In this document: in pieces, positions 34,201-41,610 of the stretch
Layout: the number at the start of each line of letters is the position of its first letter
Position numbering within the stretch: the stretch's first letter is position 1
Assembly: GCA_020634245.1 (NCBI GenBank)
Contig: JACKCC010000021.1
Location: 1 to 64,000 of the forward strand
Source: Ardenticatenaceae bacterium
GTDB taxonomy: Bacteria > Chloroflexota > Anaerolineae > Promineifilales > Promineifilaceae
Direction of reading: 5' to 3'
DNA length: 64,000 nt
The notes under the pieces: model-generated
What the model was told of the DNA's origin: nothing
The model's database searches: none
The model's input: only the letters and a program-made list of their open reading frames with translations
Made by a program: the position numbers and the translations under genes

Positions 34201-34693
34201 ATTTGGCAAGCAGTTCCCCAAAGTGCGGCAGGCGCTCATGGCCCTTGACCCGGCCGAAGCGGCCCGCATCTTGCAATCTGGCGCAGCGCTGACCGTCACG
34301 GTAGACGGCGAAACCGTCTCCCTGACCGATGAGGATGTGCTGGTGCAGACCGAATCGCGCGGCGGCCTGGCCGTCGCCAGCGACAAGGGCGTGACGGTGG
34401 CCGTGGACACGGAGCTGACGCCGGAACTGGTGCAGGAAGGGTATGCCCGCGATCTGGTGCGCACGATCAACAACATGCGTAAGGATGCTGGCCTGGAAAT
34501 CTCGGATCGGATCGACCTAGCATATAAAACCGCTGGCGACGTGGCCGCCGCGCTGGTCAATTTTGCCGATTATGTCAAACAGGAGACGTTGACAGTTAAT
34601 CTCGCTGCTGGCGATCTTGACGGCGCTCTCTACGAAGAAACGACAACCGTCGGCGACGAAACGGTCACGCTGGCGCTGCGCAAAGCGGAATAA
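31217..34693 (+). CDS. ileS: Isoleucyl-tRNA synthetase (divergent lineage)
   Basis: 1158 residues. Class Ia motifs are GPITANNPMGVHHAWGR (HIGH-type, about 50-66) and DGREMHKSWGNSIEF (KMSKS-type, about 677-692). The editing domain holds LLVWTTTPWTLSSN (about 281). CPNCGSKVERIKDVGNPWLDAG (about 592) has NPWLDAG where most IleS have a WFDSG-type motif. I recall this form from a separate IleS lineage. The isoleucine-type T-box 2.7 kb upstream supports the identity. Two repeat insertions keep the frame: hairpins at residues about 266-283 and AATCGTC repeats at about 755-782. The ATG at 31217 has GGAGAAA upstream. An ATG at 31112 would add 35 residues of spacer. Confidence 0.92.
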   Translation: MAFKDVSNKVDFVELEQNILKLWQETDAFNELRRLRAETEKEYGIFSFIDGPITANNPMGVHHAWGRTYKDLYQRYQAMLGKNQRWQNGFDCQGLWVEVNVEKELGFQNKRDIEEYGLAEFMKLCKARVLKYAGVQTQQSQRLGYWMDWNSLDDLALLREKLLENPLQEVTVQGPQGPVTGTVEQVVGQLGMPQMGGSYFTFSDENNYQIWRFLKNVYENEWLYKGRDVMPWCARCGTGISQHEIVTDGYHEVTHDSVFVKFPITHKPGFSEKPGLSEQEALLVWTTTPWTLSSNVAAAVGPELTYAKVKAADGWTYYLAKEAMANTLIGKDHEIVAEMMGEDLLGWEYSGPFDELPAVQEAFAEAGYTHRVISWKDVGAEEGTGIVHIAPGCGAEDFQLSKEHDLPVIAPLNEDGIYLDGFDWLNGRSAHDVAQDVFENLIQKGVYYRKQRYAHRYPHCWRCGEELVYRLVDEWFINMGQLYDKPRAEVTAEEKAASFRYQIMDSVAQANWYPSFGYDREMDWLRNMHDWMISKKRYYGLALPIYECGDCGHFHVVGSKEELQERAVEGWDEFEGHTPHRPYIDAVKIACPNCGSKVERIKDVGNPWLDAGIVGISTVHYSTDHDYWQKWYPADWISESFPGQFRNWFYSLLAQSTLMADGVGPFKSLFGYATLLAEDGREMHKSWGNSIEFNDAAGKMGADTMRWLYASCKPEQNLLFGYNRGDETRRRFLIPLWNVYSFFVTYANLDGWQPNPAIDDLRFKIDDSDANDQSSIVNRQSSITAHAELDRWVLERVKETAVLVRAALDVYDAEKATQHLEALLDDVSNWYVRRSRRRFWKSEADADKNAAYATLYSVLVDFVKLLAPFIPFTTEEMYQNLVCAVDESAPASVHHTLYPASDAAELDQPLLNKMRLAITTASLGRSARGAADIKLRQPLAKARVNVASRQEQQDLVELAAVLQEEINVKEIEVVSEVGELVNYKLMPNNRTLGPKFGKQFPKVRQALMALDPAEAARILQSGAALTVTVDGETVSLTDEDVLVQTESRGGLAVASDKGVTVAVDTELTPELVQEGYARDLVRTINNMRKDAGLEISDRIDLAYKTAGDVAAALVNFADYVKQETLTVNLAAGDLDGALYEETTTVGDETVTLALRKAE
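32015..32066. repeat. REP-like double hairpin inside the ileS coding sequence
   Basis: AAGCCAGGCTTTT (32015-32027) and AAAAGCCTGGCTT (32031-32043) form a 13-bp perfect hairpin. CGAGCAAG (32047-32054) and CTTGCTCG (32059-32066) form a second. Encodes KPGFSEKPGLSEQEALL in frame, in the editing domain just before LVWTTTPW. Confidence 0.85.
33483..33567. repeat. Iterated-word repeat inside the ileS coding sequence
   Basis: GATTTAAGATTTAAGATTGACGATT is followed, after CGGACGCCAACGACC, by four tandem AATCGTC units (33534-33561). GATTGACGATT (33508-33518) and AATCGTCAATC (33534-33544) are exact complements. It encodes the low-complexity stretch IDDLRFKIDD... to NRQSSIT, in frame. Confidence 0.88.
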
Positions 34694-34697
34694 CGGC

Positions 34698-34759
34698 AGT
34701 GCCAAGCACGGGTTTACGGTTTTGGGTTACCAAACAACGTCCACCCCGTGCCTGGCACT
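34698..34759. repeat. 15-bp inverted repeat after ileS
   Basis: AGTGCCAAGCACGGG (34698-34712) and CCCGTGCCTGGCACT (34745-34759) match at 14 of 15 positions. Words such as CACTTGC and ACTTTG follow. A possible processing site or terminator, without a T-run. Confidence 0.75.
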
Positions 34760-34831
34760 TGCAAACCACGCAACTTTGTTACTTTGCCACTTGCCTAGTA
34801 AAATCGCCTCATGTTTAGCGAGGTGATTCCT

Positions 34832-36859
34832 ATGCACCGGTATACAAATTTTCTACTTTTGATATTAAGCCTTGTCCTGGGCGGTGTTCGTGTCTGGGCA
34901 CAAGCAACACCCCCACTCACAGAACCAGAACCAATCGTCATAACCCCGCCATCTCAAATGATTGCCGGCAGCGAAGAGTGGCAGCCGGTCAATTTGGAAC
35001 CGGCCGTACCGCTTGATTTTGATAGCTCCTTTGCCATCGACGCCGCCAGCAACAGTTGCAGCACGGCTACGACTCTCCCAATTCCCGGCGGCGACACAAC
35101 AACTATCACCAACTTCACACAAGACGGCAATGATCCAATTTTAAGCTGTATGTGGGGCACGCCGTCCAGCACGACCGGCTACCGTACGGCTTGGTACAAA
35201 TTTACGGCCAGCGCGTCTGGTAATGTTTTTATCGATACCTTTGGCAGCAATTACGATACGGTTTTAGCCATCTGGCAAGATGTTTCACCGGATGGCGTGC
35301 TTGATCCTTGCACTGATTTTGCCACCTATCTACAACCCGTAGCCTGTGAGGATGACGGCCGTGGACTAAGCTCGAATCTGACCATTTCTGTTCGTAAGGG
35401 TGATACGTATTACATTGAAGTGGCTGACTGGGAAGCAGCCGCGCCTTCACCCAAATCGGTTCAAATCACGGCCTTGATGCCGCCTTTTGATTCAAACTGG
35501 AATCAGAAAACGTCGATGCCGGTTTCGTTGAGTCGTCATGCTACGGCCGTTGCCGGCAGCAACATTTACGTTGTCGGTGGTCAGCAAAGCCAGTTGAGTA
35601 CAATAAACATTGTACCTGATTTATGGCGTTATGACTCCACTACTAACAAATGGGCAGTAGACCAAAATGGAAATAGTGTGTTACCAGATATGCCGGGAAC
35701 CGGTTATTCCAACACCACGGCTGCTTTTGTGGATGGTCCGAATGATAATGGCCGTATCTACCTCCCCTCCGGCTACGTGGGCGGCGCTTATGACATGACC
35801 CATTGGGCTTATGACATCCAGAGTAATGCCTGGCTGGAGCGAAAAAGCCTGACCGCTGCCATTCCATCCACACAGCCTTTTGCCTGGGCTACGGCCGTAG
35901 CCGATCCCAGCGTCAATGGTTACTATCTCATCGGGGGTCTGGCCAGCACCGATCCGTTCACGCCGACGACAGACGTCAAAAATGAAATGTATTTGTACAT
36001 TCCCGGCAGCGACACCTGGCTGCCGCGCACATCGATGAACAGCGCCCGTTACGCCCACACAGCGGCTCTGGTAAACGGCCGTGTCTGCGTCGCTGGCGGC
36101 ATAAGCAACAACAATATCCTTTTGGTAGATGGCGAATGTTACATTCAAGGATCGGGTTGGGCCAACATTGCCGCCATGAACATCCCCCGCTATGCCGCCA
36201 CCAGCGCCGTCGGGCGTGACGGCCGTTGGTACGTCATCGGTGGCATTGATGCCAATGGCAGCGCTGTCGCCGAAACCGAAGTGTACGACATGACCAGTAA
36301 CACTTGGTCTCTGCTGCCTGTTAGCGACGATTTGGGCAATTCGGTTTCTCTACCGGCTCGTGCCTGGCCGCGCGGCGGCACGGTGGGCAGCACCTTTTAC
36401 GCCATCGGCGGCAATAACATGCCCGACCAGCAACCCCTGCCTTTTGTCGAAAGCCTCTTCCTGCCCACCGATGAAATTTTGCTACCAGTCGTCATGTCCA
36501 ATTTTGGTGACGCCAACCGGCCGGATGATAATTTTAGCGAGGCCCGCCCCCTGGCATTTAACGTGCCCCAGTATCGCAATTTCGATAACAGCCAGGATTT
36601 TTTCGACGTATACTATTTTGACTTATCAACTCTGGCGACTGTAACAGTCAATTTGACCCAAGTGCCATCTGACAGTGATTACAATATTTCCATTTACAAT
36701 TCCAATAAACTATTGTGGGGCAAAGGAAATAATCTTGTGGGGGCAAATGAATCAGTGAAATTAACACTAAGTTCCGGCCGTTACTATGTGATGGTCGAGC
36801 GAGTATGGCCCCTATACCAGCCGAATACAGCCAATTACCGTATCATTGTGGAGAAATGA
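34832..36859 (+). CDS. Secreted Kelch-repeat protein with two PPC-like domains
   Basis: 675 residues. The signal peptide (about 1-24) is LLLILSLVLGGVRVWAQA. The first domain (about 50-215) resembles a bacterial pre-peptidase C-terminal domain (WYKFTASASGNVFIDTFG... KGDTYYIEV). Kelch repeats (about 220-560) have the repeated pattern ATAVAGSNIYVVGG, AALVNGRVCVAGG, RDGRWYVIGG and STFYAIGG. A second PPC-like domain ends the protein (about 575-675; FDVYYFDLS, SGRYYVMVE). It is probably extracellular and may bind carbohydrate or protein; the target is unknown. The start is the ATG at 34832, which has GAGGTGATTCCT before it. The ATG at 34811 is upstream of that site. Confidence 0.85.
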   Translation: MHRYTNFLLLILSLVLGGVRVWAQATPPLTEPEPIVITPPSQMIAGSEEWQPVNLEPAVPLDFDSSFAIDAASNSCSTATTLPIPGGDTTTITNFTQDGNDPILSCMWGTPSSTTGYRTAWYKFTASASGNVFIDTFGSNYDTVLAIWQDVSPDGVLDPCTDFATYLQPVACEDDGRGLSSNLTISVRKGDTYYIEVADWEAAAPSPKSVQITALMPPFDSNWNQKTSMPVSLSRHATAVAGSNIYVVGGQQSQLSTINIVPDLWRYDSTTNKWAVDQNGNSVLPDMPGTGYSNTTAAFVDGPNDNGRIYLPSGYVGGAYDMTHWAYDIQSNAWLERKSLTAAIPSTQPFAWATAVADPSVNGYYLIGGLASTDPFTPTTDVKNEMYLYIPGSDTWLPRTSMNSARYAHTAALVNGRVCVAGGISNNNILLVDGECYIQGSGWANIAAMNIPRYAATSAVGRDGRWYVIGGIDANGSAVAETEVYDMTSNTWSLLPVSDDLGNSVSLPARAWPRGGTVGSTFYAIGGNNMPDQQPLPFVESLFLPTDEILLPVVMSNFGDANRPDDNFSEARPLAFNVPQYRNFDNSQDFFDVYYFDLSTLATVTVNLTQVPSDSDYNISIYNSNKLLWGKGNNLVGANESVKLTLSSGRYYVMVERVWPLYQPNTANYRIIVEK

Positions 36860-36860
36860 T

Positions 36861-36895
36861 GGGGAGCAGGAGAGACTATTTCTCCTCCGCTCCCC
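36861..36895. repeat. Inverted repeat between Kelch gene and sbcD
   Basis: GGGGAGC-a-GGAGA and TCTCC-tcc-GCTCCCC form a hairpin directly after the Kelch stop codon. Words of CTCCC and CCTTGC continue to the sbcD start, which lacks a ribosome site. Confidence 0.75.
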
Positions 36896-36921
36896 AGCCC
36901 CCTTGCTCCCTTGCAAAAAAC

Positions 36922-38157
36922 ATGAACAACTCCATCAAACTCCTACACTTCGCCGACGCCCACATTGACATTGCTAATTACGGCCGTCACGATGCTGAAT
37001 CTGCTTTACCCATCCGCGTCGTTGATTTTTTGAACTCCTTGGACCAGATTGTGGAAACGGCCGTTACCCAACCCACCGATCTCGTCATCTTCGCCGGCGA
37101 CGCCTACAAAGACCGTAATCCCCAGCCCACCTTCCAGCGCGAATGGGGTCAACGCATGATGCGCCTCTCCCAGGCCGGCATCCCGACGATTTTGCTCGTC
37201 GGCAACCACGATTTGTCACCGGCCAGCGGACGTGCCCACACCTTGCATGAATTCAGCACTCTCAACGTGCCCTACATCCACGTCGCCGACCGCATCCAGA
37301 TGCTGGGGCCAGACGAGTTGGATCTGCCGGTGCAGGTCGTCACCGTGCCCTGGGTCTCACGCAGCCGGATGCTCACCCGCGAAGAAATGTCTGGTAAAAC
37401 GTTAGACGAGGTGCTGGCCCTGCTGGAAGGCAAAATCACCGACGTTATTTTGCAGCTTATCGAAGAGGCTGATCCTGATTTGCCGCTCATCCTCACCGCC
37501 CATGCCAGCGTCAGCGGCGCGCAATACGGCAGCGAACGAGCGGTGATGTTGGGGCACGAATTGGTATTAAGCGGCCGTATCGTCAACGACAAACGGCTTG
37601 ATTACGTGGCGCTGGGCCACATCCACAAACACCAGGCGCTCAACGGCGCTGGCAGCCATCCGCCTATCGTTTACCCCGGCTCCATCGAACGCATTGATTT
37701 TGGTGAAGTGCGCGAGAAAAAAGGGTTCGTTTTGGCTCAGGTCAGTAAAGGCCAGACCGATTGGGAATTCGTTAAACTCAAAACGCGCCGCTTCCTCGAC
37801 TTCAAACTGGACAATTTGAGCGCCGACACGTTCATGGAAGATATTTTGCGCCAACTGCCAGAGCCGGAAAAAGTGGCCGGGGCCATCTGCCGCGTCCAAC
37901 TCAGCTACCCGCGCGATTGGGAGCCGCTGTTGGACGACAACGCTATCATCGAGCGGTTCAAAGAGGCGCTAAGCATTCAAATCCAGAAACACCGCCAGGT
38001 AGAAAAGCGGGCCAGATTGGGCGATACGGCCGTTGTCGAATCCCTTTCCCCCACCGAACTACTGGGCACATACTGGCAAACGATTGGGCTGGAAGGGGAG
38101 GAAACCAGCGCGATGCAAGCCCTGGCGCAAGAAATTCTAGGAGCCGTTAGCGATTAG
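36922..38157 (+). CDS. sbcD: DNA repair exonuclease subunit SbcD
   Basis: 411 residues. Calcineurin-like nuclease (Mre11 type) that works with SbcC on hairpins and double-strand ends. Metal ligands are in LHFADAHID (about 7-15), FAGDAYKDRNP (about 54), LLVGNHDLS (about 94), ILTAHASV (about 190) and ALGHIHKHQ (about 230). The ATG at 36922 begins a standard N-terminus but has no ribosome site in the C-rich spacer. Longer upstream readings run through the Kelch gene. sbcC starts 51 bp downstream. Confidence 0.94.
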   Translation: MNNSIKLLHFADAHIDIANYGRHDAESALPIRVVDFLNSLDQIVETAVTQPTDLVIFAGDAYKDRNPQPTFQREWGQRMMRLSQAGIPTILLVGNHDLSPASGRAHTLHEFSTLNVPYIHVADRIQMLGPDELDLPVQVVTVPWVSRSRMLTREEMSGKTLDEVLALLEGKITDVILQLIEEADPDLPLILTAHASVSGAQYGSERAVMLGHELVLSGRIVNDKRLDYVALGHIHKHQALNGAGSHPPIVYPGSIERIDFGEVREKKGFVLAQVSKGQTDWEFVKLKTRRFLDFKLDNLSADTFMEDILRQLPEPEKVAGAICRVQLSYPRDWEPLLDDNAIIERFKEALSIQIQKHRQVEKRARLGDTAVVESLSPTELLGTYWQTIGLEGEETSAMQALAQEILGAVSD

Positions 38158-38201
38158 CTTTTAGCAGTTAGCTAACGGCTAATGGCTAACCGCTAAAAGC
38201 T
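38156..38201. repeat. Hairpin between sbcD and sbcC
   Basis: AGCTTTTAGC-a-GTTAGC ... GCTAAC-c-GCTAAAAGCT: arms of 10 and 6 bp with a matched bulge. It begins on the last bases of the sbcD stop and ends 7 bp before the sbcC ATG, leaving no ribosome site. TAGCTAACGGC words are repeated. Confidence 0.85.
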
Positions 38202-38207
38202 GTTCAA

Positions 38208-41198
38208 ATGATTCCACTCAAACTCGAACTGACTAACTTTTTATCTTACCGGGACACGGCCGTTCTCGACTTCAACGGCATCCACTTAGCCTGCATCTCC
38301 GGGGCCAACGGGGCCGGTAAATCGACGATTCTGGACGCGATGACCTGGGCGCTGTTCGGCCAGAGCCGCAGCCGCAGCGACGACGACCTGGTCAACAAAG
38401 TAGCCGCGCTCAGCGGCGATGGGGCCGAAATCAGCTTTATCTTCCAACTGGAAAGCAGCGTCTACCGCGTCCTGCGCCGCAAAAAAGCGGGCAAAGCCAC
38501 TGTCCTGGAACTACAAATCGCCGCCGATGACGATTGGTCGCAGTGGAAAACCCTCAGCGAAAGCAAAATCCGCGAAACGCAGGAAGCCATCGAAACCCTG
38601 CTGCGGATGAATTACGACACCTTCATCAACGCCAGCTTCCTCCTGCAAGGCAAGGCCGACGAATTCACGACCAAAACGGCCGGGCGGCGCAAGGAAATTC
38701 TGGCCGATTTGCTGGGCGTCAACGTCTGGGACCAGTACAAAGAGCGGGCCACCGAACGGCGCAAAGCCGAAGAAAACCGGCTGCTCCTGCTGGATGGCCA
38801 ACTGGCTGAGATTGAAACCGAGTTAGGCGAAGAAGCCGAACGGCAAGAAACACTGGAGTCGGCCCAGGCCGAACTGGCCATCGTCGCCGAACGGCTGGCC
38901 GATAAGGAAGCGCTACTCACGCAGCTACGAAGGGCGGAAACGGCCGTTACCCAACAAAAACAACTCGTCCAAAACCTGGCCAACAACCTGAGCCGCGCCC
39001 AAAACAGTTTGACCAGTCTAACCCAAACCCAGGCCAAACGGCAGACCGAACGCGACACCTATCAAACCATCCTGGCCGACGCTGAAACCATCCAGGCCGC
39101 CTACGCCGCCTGGGAAACGGCCGAATCCGATTTGCGCGGCTGGCAAAGCAAAGCCGACGAGTTTAACCACATATTGCATAACCGGCAGCGACATGAACTG
39201 CGTGTTTCCCAAGAGCGCGGCCGTTTGGAAAGCCGGCTTGTTGAATTAACCAAGCAAGCTGAACAAGTAGAAAAAGCTCTAACCGAACGGGAAACCACCA
39301 GTCAAACGCTGGCCGCCGGGCAAACAAAACTGGCCGAACTGGCCGCTGCCATCGCTCAGTTGGCCCAACAGGAACAGCAATGGCACGAAGCGCGGGAAGC
39401 GCTGCAAAAATTGGAAAGCGGCCGCCAACTTTTGGCGCAGGAATTGAGCCAGCTTCAGGTCCAGTCGCGCCGGGTGCAGGGGTTGGTGGAGGAGAAAACG
39501 GCCGTTTCCCGCAACGCCAAGCAAGCCGAAAAAGAACTAACCGACTTGAATGCCCAGGTCGCCGCCATCGCCGAATGGCACAAGCAGCACGCCGCCAGCC
39601 TGGCCGACCAAAATACGTTAGAAGCCGAGCAGCCGCGCCTGAAAGCGGAAATGAACCGGCACAAGGAACGGATTGACGGGCTGGATGTGGAAACAGGCGG
39701 CGCGTGCCCGCTCTGCGGCCAGCCGCTCAGCGACGAGCACCGCCGGGAAGTCCTGGCTCAACTGGAAACGGAAGGCCGGGAAATGGGCGACCGCTACCGG
39801 GCCAATCAAAAACGGCTGGAAACGCTGGCCGCTGCCGTCGCCGATTTGAGCGCCAAAATCAAACAAAGCGACCGGATCGAGCGCGACCAGCAAACCCAGC
39901 AGCAGCGGCTGGCCAAAGCGGAAGCGCGGCTGGCCGAAATTGAAACGACCGTTACCGAATGGCAGTCCGACGGCAAAGCAGCGCGACTGGCTGAACTGGA
40001 AAAACGATTGGCCGACGACACGAAAATCGCTGCCCAGCAGGCCAAAATCAAGGAATTGGGAACGGCCGTGCAGCAAAAATCGGCCCTGGAAAAAGAACAG
40101 CAAACCCAGCAGCGCCAGATCGCTCAAGCCGAAGCCCGGCTGGCCGAAATTGAGCGGCTGGTAACGGAATGGGAACAGGTTGGGCAGAAAAAATTGGCCG
40201 CAACCATCAAGCAACTGGAGACTGGAGACTATGCGGCTGAAGACGCGGCAGTTCTGGTCGAATTGGATGAGCAAATCGCGGCCGTTGGTTACGATGCGGC
40301 GGCGCATGAGGCGGCGCGGCAGAAACGGGACGAATTGGCCGAGGCCCAGGCCCGGCAGCAGGAGTTGAAACAGGCCGAAGCGGCCGTCAAGCCGCTGGAA
40401 GATACGCTGGCCCATCTGGCCGAACAAATCGCCGAGCAGGAGAAAACGGTCGCCGACTTGCAAGCACAGCATGAAACGGCCGTTGCCGAACTCAACCGCA
40501 TCGCCGCCGACAGCGGCGACCTGCGCGGCGTCGAAGATGAGGTCTTCCGCCTGCGCGAGGAGCAAATCGCCGCCAACCGGCGCGTCGGCGCGGCGCAGCA
40601 GCGGCTGGACGTCCTGGACAATTTGCGCCAGCGCCGAAAATCATTCAACGAGGAACGCGCCCAACTGACGCAGCTCATCCAGCGGCTCAAACTGCTGGAA
40701 AAAGCGTGCGGCCGGGACGGCGTCCAGGCGCTGCTCATCGAACAGGCCCTGCCAGAAATCGAAGACCACGCCAACGAACTGCTCGATCGGCTGACTAACG
40801 GCGACATGCGCGTCCGCTTTGAGACACAGCGCGAGCTAAAAAGCCGCGAGGGACTGGCTGAGACGCTGGATATTCGCATTATTGACGGAGCCGGGGAACG
40901 GCCGTATGCCAACTTCAGCGGCGGCGAACAGTTCCGGGTCAACTTCGCCATCCGCCTGGCTCTCTCCCAGATTCTGGCCAAGCGGGCCGGAGCGCGGCTG
41001 CAAACACTGGTCATCGACGAAGGGTTTGGCAGCCAGGATCCCAACGGCCGCCAGCGGCTCATCGAAGCCATCAACACTATTCAAGGCGATTTCGCTCGTA
41101 TCCTGGTCATCACCCACATTGACGAACTGCGCGACGCCTTCCCCAACCGCATCGAAGTCGTTAAGAATGTGACCGGATCGACCCTTTCGGTTGTATAA
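38208..41198 (+). CDS. sbcC: DNA repair ATPase SbcC
   Basis: 996 residues. Partner of SbcD; the SMC/Rad50-type ATPase holds DNA ends. Walker A GANGAGKSTILD (about 33-44), then two very long coiled-coil arms (about 200-480 and 530-830) rich in Ala, Gln and Glu. The zinc hook is CPLCGQPL at about 500. The signature motif is FSGGEQFRVNFA (about 903) and Walker B is TLVIDEGFGSQD (about 935). The ATG at 38208 is preceded by a hairpin instead of a ribosome site. ACGGCCGT occurs about every 400 bp in this gene, often giving ETAV or ERPY in the protein. Confidence 0.96.
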   Translation: MIPLKLELTNFLSYRDTAVLDFNGIHLACISGANGAGKSTILDAMTWALFGQSRSRSDDDLVNKVAALSGDGAEISFIFQLESSVYRVLRRKKAGKATVLELQIAADDDWSQWKTLSESKIRETQEAIETLLRMNYDTFINASFLLQGKADEFTTKTAGRRKEILADLLGVNVWDQYKERATERRKAEENRLLLLDGQLAEIETELGEEAERQETLESAQAELAIVAERLADKEALLTQLRRAETAVTQQKQLVQNLANNLSRAQNSLTSLTQTQAKRQTERDTYQTILADAETIQAAYAAWETAESDLRGWQSKADEFNHILHNRQRHELRVSQERGRLESRLVELTKQAEQVEKALTERETTSQTLAAGQTKLAELAAAIAQLAQQEQQWHEAREALQKLESGRQLLAQELSQLQVQSRRVQGLVEEKTAVSRNAKQAEKELTDLNAQVAAIAEWHKQHAASLADQNTLEAEQPRLKAEMNRHKERIDGLDVETGGACPLCGQPLSDEHRREVLAQLETEGREMGDRYRANQKRLETLAAAVADLSAKIKQSDRIERDQQTQQQRLAKAEARLAEIETTVTEWQSDGKAARLAELEKRLADDTKIAAQQAKIKELGTAVQQKSALEKEQQTQQRQIAQAEARLAEIERLVTEWEQVGQKKLAATIKQLETGDYAAEDAAVLVELDEQIAAVGYDAAAHEAARQKRDELAEAQARQQELKQAEAAVKPLEDTLAHLAEQIAEQEKTVADLQAQHETAVAELNRIAADSGDLRGVEDEVFRLREEQIAANRRVGAAQQRLDVLDNLRQRRKSFNEERAQLTQLIQRLKLLEKACGRDGVQALLIEQALPEIEDHANELLDRLTNGDMRVRFETQRELKSREGLAETLDIRIIDGAGERPYANFSGGEQFRVNFAIRLALSQILAKRAGARLQTLVIDEGFGSQDPNGRQRLIEAINTIQGDFARILVITHIDELRDAFPNRIEVVKNVTGSTLSVV

Positions 41199-41270
41199 TC
41201 TTCAAGCGTCATTAAAATCATGCGTCATATCCTGGCTGTGGCCGGTTTCCAACCGTGCCACCACTAACTT

Positions 41271-41507
41271 ATGATCAAAGTCCACCTTAAACTCATCGCC
41301 ACTTACCGCGAATACCTGCCGCCCGAAAATAAAGGGATGGTGGAAATCGAGGTGGCCGAAGGGACAACGGCCGTTGCCATCCTCACCGATTTAGGTATTC
41401 CCATTGAAGAGAGCGTGGTGTTGGTAGACGGCCGTACCCCAAACCCAGGAGAGACATTACAAGAAAACGTCACCGTTTTTGCCTTCCCAGCGACGGCGGG
41501 CGGCTGA
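41271..41507 (+). CDS. MoaD/ThiS family sulfur carrier
   Basis: 78 residues, ending in the Gly-Gly that is adenylated and thiolated in this family (FAFPATAGG). Ubiquitin-like fold, VEIEVAEGTTAVAIL and VVLVDGRTPN. The small carrier is encoded 103 bp before an AOR-type enzyme, a pairing typical of tungsten oxidoreductases, where the carrier supplies sulfur to the pterin cofactor. ATG at 41271. Confidence 0.9.
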   Translation: MIKVHLKLIATYREYLPPENKGMVEIEVAEGTTAVAILTDLGIPIEESVVLVDGRTPNPGETLQENVTVFAFPATAGG

Positions 41508-41509
41508 AA

Positions 41510-41570
41510 AATAATGAATTGTGAATAACAAATTGTGAATGGTGAACGCCAAAATTCACAATTCATTATT
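41510..41570. repeat. 17-bp perfect inverted repeat before AOR
   Basis: AATAATGAATTGTGAAT (41510-41526) and ATTCACAATTCATTATT (41554-41570) are exact complements. More copies of the words ATTGTGAAT and CATTCACTATT flank them. It lies between the MoaD-like gene and AOR. Confidence 0.9.
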
Positions 41571-41610
41571 CATAATTTACCATTCACTATTAAACAGGAG
41601 ATTTCTCACT

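Noticed and set aside
39618..41077. Long antisense frames across sbcC
   Set aside because: They follow from the repetitive Ala/Glu/Gln codons of the coiled coils on the other strand.
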